Of a DNA stretch of 25,238 nt, positions 6,729 to 13,386 are shown one piece after another. Position numbers and translations under genes: made by a program. Source of the DNA: DASWTL01 sp966250385 (GTDB lineage: Bacteria > Bacteroidota > Bacteroidia > Sphingobacteriales > Sphingobacteriaceae). The notes below the pieces were generated by a model. The model was given only the letters and a program-made list of their open reading frames with translations, was not told the origin of the DNA and made no database searches. The DNA lies in the NCBI GenBank assembly GCA_966250385.1, contig CBINHC010000024.1, forward strand, positions 1 to 25,238, read 5' to 3'. Positions within the stretch are counted from its first letter, which is position 1, and every line of letters begins with the position of its first letter.

Positions 6729-8550
6729 CCTTTCTTTCGCTGTGCTGCTCATGTCCTCCGGGATAGCCGCCGCGCAAACTAATTCACTACAATACTCCGT
6801 TTCCTTTCCGAACGCGGTCCATCACGAAGCGCAGGTGGAACTATTGATTCCTGCCGCACCGGCCGGTACCCTGACCATCCGGGCCAGCCGGTCCTCTCCC
6901 GGCCGTTACGCCACCCATGAGTTCGGTAAAAACATTTACAACGTGAAGGCCTTTGATCCGGCAGGCAAAAGTCTTCCCGTTCAGCAGGTCCAGGGAGACG
7001 TATACGAGATTTCCGGACATGGAAAGGAAGTCAGAATAACCTACACCGTCTTCGGAAACCACACCGACGGCACCTATCTGGAGGTCGATGAGACGCATGC
7101 CCATATCAATATACCGTCCACGTTCCTGTGGTCGCCGCAGCTCACGGACCGTCCCGTACAGGTCCGGTTCAACGACCTGGATAAAAAAGGATGGAAGGTC
7201 GCCACGCAGCTGGAGCCTACTTCCGAGAAGAATGTTTTTAAGGCGCCGTCCTTCCAGTACTTCATGGACAGCCCGGTTGAACTCTCGGCGTTCAGAATGG
7301 TGAGCTGGGAGGATATCGGCAGTAACGGAAAAAAACAGGTCATCCGGCTGTCCACCCATTCTGCCGACCCGCAGGAAGTGGTCGAGAAATTCGCCGCATC
7401 CGTGGAACGGATGACCAGGGAGTCCAGGGCCGTCTTCGGGGAACTTCCGGTCTACGACTACGGAACCTATACTTTTCTCCAGGACGTTCACCCGGATAAT
7501 CACGGCGACGGAATGGAGCACCGGAACTCTACGGTGATCACCTCCCCGGCTGCCAGGATCGAAGGCAATGAAAACCGGCTGCTGGGTACGTTTTCCCATG
7601 AGTTCTTCCATTGCTGGAATGTGGAGCGGATCCGTCCGAAAAGCCTTGAGCCGTTTAATTTCGCCCAGGCTAATATGAGCAGCGAACTTTGGTTCGCAGA
7701 AGGATTCACTCAGTATTACGGGGAACTGATCCTGAAGCGGGCCGGCAGCCGGACCCTGGACGCCTATTCGAACACGCTGGCGGGGCTCGTCAACGCAGTA
7801 CTGAACACGCCCGGACCGAAGATCTTCCCTGCTACGAGGATGAGCCGGAACGCGGTATTTGCGGATGCCGGGGTTGCCATCGACCAGAATAATAACGCGA
7901 ATACCTTTACAACCTATTACTTTTACGGCGGGGCTATAGCGCTGGCACTGGACCTGAGGCTTCGTACAGAATTCAACCGGACCCTGGATGACTATATGCA
8001 GGCGGTGTGGAAAGCGCATGGAAAACCCGAGATTCCGTATACGATTCCTGATCTGCAAAAGGTCCTGGCCGGCATAACCAATGACCGGTTCGCTCAGGAC
8101 TTCTTCAGCAAATATGTTGAAGGCCTGGAAAAGAACGATTATGTTAAGCTGCTCGCAGCTGCCGGACTTGTCCTGCAGAAAGCGGCACCCGGCAAACCGA
8201 CCCTCGGTCCCGTCCGCCTGGTAGCCGAAGACGGGCGGCTTCGGCTTGCCAACGGCACACAGGTCGGCACACCGGCCTATGAATCGGGCCTGGATATCGG
8301 CGATTTTCTGCTTCGGGTCGGGGACAAGGAACTAAAAGATCCTGCAGACCTTGAAAGGATCCTTTCCGGCTTCAAACCGGGTGACAACGTGAGCCTGACC
8401 TTCGAGAGCAAGGGTACGGTCAAAACGGCATCGGTCATGCTGCAGGAAAACAGCAGGCTGGAGGTTGTGCCTGTTGAGAAAACGGGCGGGAAGCTGACGC
8501 CTGCTATGGAAAAATTAAGAAACAATTGGTTATCGTCTAAAATAAAATAA
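6718..8550 (+). CDS. M61-family peptidase with C-terminal PDZ domain
   Basis: 610 residues. A Sec signal peptide (MQKILSFAVLLMSSGIAAAQ) directs it to the envelope. The zinc motif is HEFFHCWN at residues 294-301 (His294, Glu295, His298), followed by VERIRP and ELWFAEGFTQYYG, which supplies the third ligand Glu; GMEHRNS upstream is also typical of M61. Residues from about 500 carry a PDZ-like region (GTPAYESGLDIGDFLLRVGDKEL). The founding member is a glycyl aminopeptidase, and Bacteroidota have many secreted M61-PDZ proteins. No earlier start fits, and the chosen ATG lies within an inverted repeat. Its TAA shares one base with the ATG of the M28 gene, so the two peptidases are coupled. Confidence 0.92.
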   Translation: MQKILSFAVLLMSSGIAAAQTNSLQYSVSFPNAVHHEAQVELLIPAAPAGTLTIRASRSSPGRYATHEFGKNIYNVKAFDPAGKSLPVQQVQGDVYEISGHGKEVRITYTVFGNHTDGTYLEVDETHAHINIPSTFLWSPQLTDRPVQVRFNDLDKKGWKVATQLEPTSEKNVFKAPSFQYFMDSPVELSAFRMVSWEDIGSNGKKQVIRLSTHSADPQEVVEKFAASVERMTRESRAVFGELPVYDYGTYTFLQDVHPDNHGDGMEHRNSTVITSPAARIEGNENRLLGTFSHEFFHCWNVERIRPKSLEPFNFAQANMSSELWFAEGFTQYYGELILKRAGSRTLDAYSNTLAGLVNAVLNTPGPKIFPATRMSRNAVFADAGVAIDQNNNANTFTTYYFYGGAIALALDLRLRTEFNRTLDDYMQAVWKAHGKPEIPYTIPDLQKVLAGITNDRFAQDFFSKYVEGLEKNDYVKLLAAAGLVLQKAAPGKPTLGPVRLVAEDGRLRLANGTQVGTPAYESGLDIGDFLLRVGDKELKDPADLERILSGFKPGDNVSLTFESKGTVKTASVMLQENSRLEVVPVEKTGGKLTPAMEKLRNNWLSSKIK

Positions 8551-9857
8551 TGAGAAAATTAGGAATCGGAGCACTGGCAGTTGCCTTACTGGCTTCATGT
8601 TCTGTACAGAAAAGCGTGCAGAAGACCGTTCAGGTCAGTAATGTCCAGCGGGTACTGAATACGCTTGCTTCAGATGAGATGCAGGGCCGGGCGGCTTTCA
8701 GCCCCGGAATTGAAAAGGCTGCGGCCTTTATTGAAAATGAGTTCCGGCAGATCGGAATTCAGCCGCTGGAGGGAGAAGCCGGATACCGGCAGTCGTTCAG
8801 CGTGACCCGGATCCGTCCGGTCAGCCAAAGTGCGGAGGTTAACGGAACTGCAGTGAATCCGGCAGACCTGATGATCGTTACCGATCAGCCTTCCATTGCC
8901 TGGAACGATCCCTCGCAGGCGGAGGTGATCCGGATCGGTCCCGGGCAGCAGTTCTTCGGCCGTTTTCGCGAGATTACCGGCATGCAGAAGCCCGTTCTGG
9001 TCCTGGTGGACCGTCAGTATGCGGATGCGTTCGCCCGGCTGAAGGCCAATATTCAGCGAGGACGGATCGTCCAGGAGGCACAGCAGAGTGAATCTGCTGC
9101 CGTGTTTATCCTGGGCGGAGACGAGCCTTCCAGTTTAAAGGTTGCCTTCTCCAACTCGGTCGAGGCAGCGCCGCTGTTCAATGTGGCCGGAATGCTTAAA
9201 GGAAAATCAAGACCGGACGAGATCGTGGTTTTTTCCGCTCACTATGATCACCTTGGGATCGTGAAGCCCCTGGAGGGCGATTCAATTGCCAATGGTGCCG
9301 ATGACGATGCGTCAGGGACAACCGCTGTCATTGAACTGGCGCGGCATTTCAAAAAAGCGGGTGACAATGAACGGACGATCATCTTCGTAGCTTTTACCGC
9401 TGAGGAGATCGGCGGCTATGGTTCCCGGTATTTTTCATCAAAGCTTGATCCCGCCAAAGTTATGGCCATGTTCAATATTGAAATGATCGGTAAGGAGTCC
9501 AGATTCGGGACCAACGCCGCGTTCATTACCGGCTATGAACGGTCGGATTTCGGAAAGATTCTGCAGAAGAACCTGGACGGAACGGCATTCACGTTCCATC
9601 CCGATCCGTACCCGGAGCAGCAGCTGTTCTACCGCAGCGATAACGCCACGCTGGCGGCTCTGGGGGTACCGGCTCATACCATCTCTACGGACAAGATCGA
9701 TGTGGATAAGTTCTACCATACGGTCAACGATGAACTGGAAACGCTGGATGTTCAGAATATCACCAATACCATCAAGGCGATCGCCCTGAGCTCAAGGAGT
9801 ATTATCGACGGAACGGACACCCCCAGCAGGATCCCGCCGCTCGAAGGAAGGAAATAA
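8550..9857 (+). CDS. M28-family zinc peptidase, lipoprotein
   Basis: 435 residues. MRKLGIGALAVALLASC ends in a lipobox with Cys17, so the enzyme is membrane-anchored in the envelope. The M28 metal centre is readable in order: AHYDHLG (first His), NGADDDASGT (bridging Asp), TAEEIGGYGS (catalytic and ligand Glu pair), NIEMIG, and YHTVNDELETLD (last His). The residues before about 200 form a PA-like or unassigned insert before the catalytic core. M28 enzymes are aminopeptidases that remove N-terminal residues. The gene overlaps the M61 stop by one base (TAATG) and ends at a strong bidirectional terminator, so M61-M28 form an extracytoplasmic peptide-degradation pair. Confidence 0.92.
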   Translation: MRKLGIGALAVALLASCSVQKSVQKTVQVSNVQRVLNTLASDEMQGRAAFSPGIEKAAAFIENEFRQIGIQPLEGEAGYRQSFSVTRIRPVSQSAEVNGTAVNPADLMIVTDQPSIAWNDPSQAEVIRIGPGQQFFGRFREITGMQKPVLVLVDRQYADAFARLKANIQRGRIVQEAQQSESAAVFILGGDEPSSLKVAFSNSVEAAPLFNVAGMLKGKSRPDEIVVFSAHYDHLGIVKPLEGDSIANGADDDASGTTAVIELARHFKKAGDNERTIIFVAFTAEEIGGYGSRYFSSKLDPAKVMAMFNIEMIGKESRFGTNAAFITGYERSDFGKILQKNLDGTAFTFHPDPYPEQQLFYRSDNATLAALGVPAHTISTDKIDVDKFYHTVNDELETLDVQNITNTIKAIALSSRSIIDGTDTPSRIPPLEGRK

Positions 9858-9880
9858 ATACCAGAAATAACCAGTAAATG

Positions 9881-9920
9881 AAAAGCCCCGGTCAGCTTCT
9901 GTTGCTGCCGGGGCTTTTTT
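9881..9920. terminator. bidirectional intrinsic terminator
   Basis: GCCCCGG (9885-9891) pairs with CCGGGGC (9908-9914), with inner CAGC/GCTG pairing. TTTTTT follows at 9915-9920 and AAAA precedes at 9881-9884, so it can end both the M61-M28 transcript (+) and the thiamine-cluster transcript (-). Confidence 0.92.
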
Positions 9921-9924
9921 AATA

Positions 9925-10413
9925 TCAGACGGGCTTTCGCATCACATAATCGTTCATGACGTACCGGTAGTACGGAATATCTTCTTCCCGGTAAATCGTG
10001 AACCCGGATTTCTGGTAGAAGAAAAAGGCCGGGTTCGCCCGGTTCACGTTCAGCTCGATCAGTGTCGCGCCTTCATTCCGGGCCGTGTATGCGGCGAAAG
10101 CGATAAGGGCGCTACCGGTTCCCTTTCCCTGTTCGGAAGGCAGAATATAGAGTTTCTCGATCCTGAGGATTCCCTCCGGGCTGTTCGTTTTCTGAAATCC
10201 CATGAATCCTGCCGGCCGGCCTTCCCGTTCGACGATAACGAACCTGAGGCCCTCCTGCACCTGCTTTTCCAGAGATTCAACAGAATACATCTTATCCAGC
10301 ATAAAGCTGATCTGATCTTCCTGCAGGATAGCATGGTAGGTCGGCCACCATATTTCAACGGCAAGCCGGTGGATGAGTTCGAGATCTGCAGGTTCGGCGG
10401 GGCGGATGTTCAT
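9925..10413 (-). CDS. GNAT-family N-acetyltransferase
   Basis: 162 residues starting MNIRPAEPADLELIHRLAVEIW, the usual opening strand and helix of GNAT enzymes. LRIEKLYILPSEQGKGTGSALI contains the acetyl-CoA pyrophosphate loop (Q-G-K-G-T-G), and NPAFFFYQKSGFTIYRE is the typical C-terminal block with the Tyr before Gly-Phe. The frame is open to an upstream ATG at 10452, but that lies within the preceding gene; ATG 10413 comes one base after the TGA of the kinase-like gene (TGATATG) and fits the fold. It is the last gene of the thiamine cluster, just before the terminator. Whether it acetylates a thiamine-related amine, a protein or something unrelated is not shown. Confidence 0.88.
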   Translation of the reverse strand: MNIRPAEPADLELIHRLAVEIWWPTYHAILQEDQISFMLDKMYSVESLEKQVQEGLRFVIVEREGRPAGFMGFQKTNSPEGILRIEKLYILPSEQGKGTGSALIAFAAYTARNEGATLIELNVNRANPAFFFYQKSGFTIYREEDIPYYRYVMNDYVMRKPV

Positions 10414-10414
10414 A

Positions 10415-10981
10415 TCACAATTCTTCAGCGACAAAGATAAAAGGTCCGGCAAAGGAAAACGAGCAGAATCCGTCTTCCTTTACCCTGAACAAGCGGTCGG
10501 AGACCGGCTCCAGATTCGTGAGCGAGTTGATCGGGGCGGGCTGTACAGCTTCAATCAGTTCCCCTTTCGTCTTCCATTTGGAAAATCCGGGGCGGATAGC
10601 GTAGTACTTCCGGTTCTCCGAAAAGACGACCAGGCTGATCTTTTCAACGAATGCCGAATAGTCCCCGGGATCGAAGCCCTTCCTGATGATATTAAGGGCC
10701 GGGTAGCCGGCCTCCAGGAAGTACTGCAACCCGGCATGCAGCGGGTCTCCTTTCGACAGGATCAGCCGGGCATGCGCCTGGACCGGAAGACCTTGATCTG
10801 CAGTGACGACGCCGTCGACCTTGATGTCCGGTATGCCGTCACCGGCCAGGACGGTATCCGCTACCACGATTGTCGGGCTCCATTCGAGCAGCTGCCCCAG
10901 GTACTCCCGGTCGAAACCACCCGCATCCAGGATCAGCAGTCCTGGCTCCTGCTTCTCTTTCACGACATGATGCGAAGACAT
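10415..10981 (-). CDS. thiamine-pyrophosphokinase-like protein (tentative), 188 aa
   Basis: The true start is taken as MSSHHVVKEKQEPGLLILDAGG at 10981, 4 bases after the thiE stop; an in-frame ATG far upstream (11371) only extends the frame antisense-like through thiE. I recall similar Sphingobacteriaceae proteins opening with SSHHxVrxxQEPALLI and annotated as thiamine diphosphokinase, and the position after thiE under a TPP riboswitch fits. However, the canonical kinase motifs (GDFDS and the D-K-T-D metal site) are not visible; the nearest segments are IKVDGVVTADQGL and NIIRKGFDPGDYSAF. It may be a diverged enzyme or a non-catalytic relative. No signal peptide, so cytoplasmic. It is coupled to the GNAT gene downstream. 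Confidence 0.6.
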   Translation of the reverse strand: MSSHHVVKEKQEPGLLILDAGGFDREYLGQLLEWSPTIVVADTVLAGDGIPDIKVDGVVTADQGLPVQAHARLILSKGDPLHAGLQYFLEAGYPALNIIRKGFDPGDYSAFVEKISLVVFSENRKYYAIRPGFSKWKTKGELIEAVQPAPINSLTNLEPVSDRLFRVKEDGFCSFSFAGPFIFVAEEL

Positions 10982-10985
10982 CCGG

Positions 10986-11621
10986 TCAGTACACCTTATT
11001 GTAAAAGTCCATAAATGCTTCCTTCGGATCCGCTGCCAGATTGATGGCGCCGGATACCGCAAGTCCGTATATGCCGGTCCGGAGCAGCGGTCCCGCATCC
11101 TCAGGACGGATGCCGCCGACTGCCAGTACCGGAATCTCAATTCCTTCCGCCTGCATCGCGCTGATGATCTCCCGGTAGCCGTCGACTCCAAGCAGCGGAA
11201 AATCATTGGGTTTTGTGAGGGTCTTCGCAAACGGTCCGCACCCGATATAGTCCACCACGCCGAGGGCTGCCAGGTGTCGGATCTGTTCAAGGGAGACTGC
11301 GGACGCGCCGAGGGTCTTATCCTCTCCGATCGCCTTTCTGACAGACACCAGGTCAGCCCCGAAGTCTTCAATATGCACGCCCTGGGCGTCGACGCGGTCG
11401 AGCAGATGGTAATGATCCGTCAGAACCAGGGTGGTCCCCCAGTCGTCGCAGATGGCGGCGAGCTCGCTGATCTCGGCGGTCAGCGCCGCATCATCCTTTG
11501 TCAGGCACCGGTACTGGATCCATTTTGCCCCTGATTCGCATGCCGTCTGAACCTGTTCGCGGTGTGTCCGGTCGGGAAGGTCCTGGGTCAGGTAATGAAA
11601 CCGTTCAACGTACTTTCTCAT
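10986..11621 (-). CDS. thiE: thiamine-phosphate synthase ThiE-like (or TenI-like) protein
   Basis: 211 residues with the ThiE/TenI barrel signatures: GAKWIQYRCLTKD (phosphate- and pyrimidine-binding strand), LVLTDHYHLLDRVDAQGVHIEDFGADL, LGASAVS, VDYIGCGPFAKTLTKP (the GP-F-T-TK loop) and PVLAVGGI near the phosphate site. ThiE joins HMP-pyrophosphate and thiazole phosphate to give thiamine phosphate. Two segments depart from the textbook form: QYR replaces the common QLR, and EDFGAD replaces the usual GQ(E/D)D. A TenI-like role is therefore possible. The ATG overlaps the phosphatase stop by one base (TAATG), and the kinase-like gene follows after 4 bases. No thiC, thiG or thiD lies nearby, which points to salvage of precursors. 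Confidence 0.85.
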   Translation of the reverse strand: MRKYVERFHYLTQDLPDRTHREQVQTACESGAKWIQYRCLTKDDAALTAEISELAAICDDWGTTLVLTDHYHLLDRVDAQGVHIEDFGADLVSVRKAIGEDKTLGASAVSLEQIRHLAALGVVDYIGCGPFAKTLTKPNDFPLLGVDGYREIISAMQAEGIEIPVLAVGGIRPEDAGPLLRTGIYGLAVSGAINLAADPKEAFMDFYNKVY

Positions 11622-13267
11622 TATTTGAGGACCTCCTGCATCACCTTACCGACAGCAGCATTCGGCTCCTGAATGTGAAGAAGCGCAGCCACGGTTGGCG
11701 CGATATCGGTCATGTTATACGGTGCATTCGATTTTCCGGGACGTATGCCCCAGCCCATCCAGACCATCGGAATATGGGTATCGTAAGGGTTCCATGAACC
11801 GTGGGTCGTTCCGGTTGCGCTGTATCCGCTGAACACTCCGGGATCGAGAATAATCTGGATCGCCCCGCTGCGGCCCGTATGATGACCCTTGATGATCTTT
11901 TGTTTCAGCGGTTCAGGTACGGGAGCGCCCTGCACGTCGTTGATATCGATCGCGTACCGGACGTTCTGTTGTTTCCGCAGGAATGCTACGGCCGCCTTAC
12001 GGATCTCCGGTTCGTTCAGTCCCTTTGATGCGATAAGCGGGTTGTTGAACGTCACCTGGTAATTGCTCAGGCTTTTTACAATATTCTTTTCCTTAAACTG
12101 ACCTTCCAGTTCCGCATTCAGTGCGGTCAGGATGTCCTTGGTGGGCCAGAAACCGGCCGGGATCCTGTTGTCCTTGAGAAAGTTCGGGTTGTGGGCCGCC
12201 CCGTGATCAGCGGTAAGAAACGCTGTGTAATTCCCTTTGCCCACTTTCTTGTCAAGATACTTGAACAGGTCGCTTAAGTTCCGGTCAAGTCTCAGGTAAG
12301 TGTCTTCCACTTCGATTGCATTCGGTCCGAACTGGTGACCGGCATAATCGGTTGACGAGAAGCTCACGGCGAGAAAGTCGGTAATGTCATCCGCCCCCAT
12401 CTGTTCGTTCTCGATCGCGGCGATGGCCATATCCGCCGTAAGCTGGTTGCCGTAAGGGGTGCTGCGGATCACGCCCACTCCTTTTGATATCATCTGCGAG
12501 GTCCGGACCGGGAATGTCGGTGAATCGGCTCCTGAAAACTTGCCTTCATAGGCATTGTTGTCCGGAGAGCTTTGCACATAGGTGTCGATCGGGTACAGGG
12601 TGTTCCAGTCTTGTTTCAGATATTTTTCGGGCAGTTTCTGTGCGTTGAAGTCTTTCACCCACTGTGGCAGGTCCTTCATATAATGCGTACTGCTGATCCA
12701 GCCTCCGGATGCATCATCGAACCAGTATGCCGCATTTGCCGCATGGCCCGCCGGAAGAATAGCGCCCCGGTCCTTCAGAGCAATGCCCAGTACCTTCGAA
12801 CGGAAGTTCGTCGCAAGCCTCAGCTCGTCGGTTACCGTTGTTGCAAGGAGGTTCCTTGGAGACATTTCGCCGGCCTTTGATGTGCTTCCGACCGTCCGGG
12901 CGGTACTGTCTCCGGTGCAATACATCGACTTTCCGGTTGCCTGTATATAAAAATCGTTACCTGCGATCCCATGGAACGCCGGTACGGAACCGGTGTAAAC
13001 GCTAGCGTGGCCGATTGCCGTTACGGATGGGACATAGTCGATATGGGTATTCTCAGCAGTGAAGCCTTCTTTCAGCATTCGTTTGAAGCCGCCGTCTTCG
13101 TACCTGTCGTAATACCTGTATAAATAGTCCCAGCGCATCTGGTCGACCATAATTCCTACTACAAGTTTCGGACGGTCTACGGAGCCTGCGGACTGTTGAC
13201 GTTTCTGAGCGTAACCCGGAAGGGTTAGGCAACCCAGCAGGGCGATGTAAGCAATTCTGATCTTCAT
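11621..13267 (-). CDS. PafA-like alkaline phosphatase family protein
   Basis: 548 residues with a Sec signal peptide (MKIRIAYIALLGCLTLPGYAQ). Alkaline-phosphatase-superfamily landmarks: VDQMRWDYL (metal ligand Asp42), PSVTAIGHASVYTG (nucleophile Thr83), GNDFY (Asn104), LKDRGAILPAGH (Lys165 and Arg167, the K-x-R pair that marks the PafA monoesterase branch), STDYAGHQFGP (Asp307, His311), TADHGAAHNP (Asp354, His355) and GHHTGRSGA. PafA enzymes are periplasmic and hydrolyse a wide range of phosphate monoesters. It lies between the TPP-riboswitch-controlled receptor (119 bases upstream) and thiE (one-base overlap). A role in stripping phosphate from thiamine phosphates is inferred from this context only. 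Confidence 0.9.
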   Translation of the reverse strand: MKIRIAYIALLGCLTLPGYAQKRQQSAGSVDRPKLVVGIMVDQMRWDYLYRYYDRYEDGGFKRMLKEGFTAENTHIDYVPSVTAIGHASVYTGSVPAFHGIAGNDFYIQATGKSMYCTGDSTARTVGSTSKAGEMSPRNLLATTVTDELRLATNFRSKVLGIALKDRGAILPAGHAANAAYWFDDASGGWISSTHYMKDLPQWVKDFNAQKLPEKYLKQDWNTLYPIDTYVQSSPDNNAYEGKFSGADSPTFPVRTSQMISKGVGVIRSTPYGNQLTADMAIAAIENEQMGADDITDFLAVSFSSTDYAGHQFGPNAIEVEDTYLRLDRNLSDLFKYLDKKVGKGNYTAFLTADHGAAHNPNFLKDNRIPAGFWPTKDILTALNAELEGQFKEKNIVKSLSNYQVTFNNPLIASKGLNEPEIRKAAVAFLRKQQNVRYAIDINDVQGAPVPEPLKQKIIKGHHTGRSGAIQIILDPGVFSGYSATGTTHGSWNPYDTHIPMVWMGWGIRPGKSNAPYNMTDIAPTVAALLHIQEPNAAVGKVMQEVLK

Positions 13268-13366
13268 AATTTACAATAACGGTGTAATGAATCCGGCAGC
13301 CGGGGCGTGCCGTACAGCAAATAAAAGCATTTATGATTGTAAAAAAGGTAACAAACTTGTCGGCAA

Positions 13367-13383
13367 CCGGGCGCATAGCCCGG
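13367..13383 (-). terminator. hairpin just after the receptor gene, weak or partial terminator
   Basis: CCGGGC (13367-13372) and GCCCGG (13378-13383) form a perfect 6-bp stem with a 5-base loop, starting 3 bases past the receptor stop. Read on the minus strand there is no immediate T-run; a TTTTTT comes about 20 bases later. It may stabilise the 3' end of the receptor mRNA or lower read-through into the phosphatase gene. Confidence 0.4.
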
Positions 13384-13386
13384 CCT

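Noticed and set aside
6841..8058. A 405-codon open frame antisense to the M61 gene
   Set aside because: The plus frame has a signal peptide and full zinc motifs; the antisense translation is low-complexity, Arg/His/Gly-rich and has no recognisable domain. It is a shadow produced by codon bias.
8546..8560. Similar TAATGAGAAA junctions at 8548 (+) and 11623 (-)
   Set aside because: Both are ordinary one-base stop/start overlaps; the shared bases follow from TAATG plus Arg-Lys codons.
10982..11371. N-terminal extension of the kinase-like gene through thiE
   Set aside because: The extra 130 residues are Arg/Ser-rich out-of-frame reading of thiE. The start at 10981, 4 bases after the thiE stop, gives a compact protein.
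13336..13343. ATTGTAAA and TTTACAAT (13270-13277) as an operator before the phosphatase gene
   Set aside because: Only 8 bases of A/T-rich match at wide spacing; easily due to chance, and no clear promoter goes with it.
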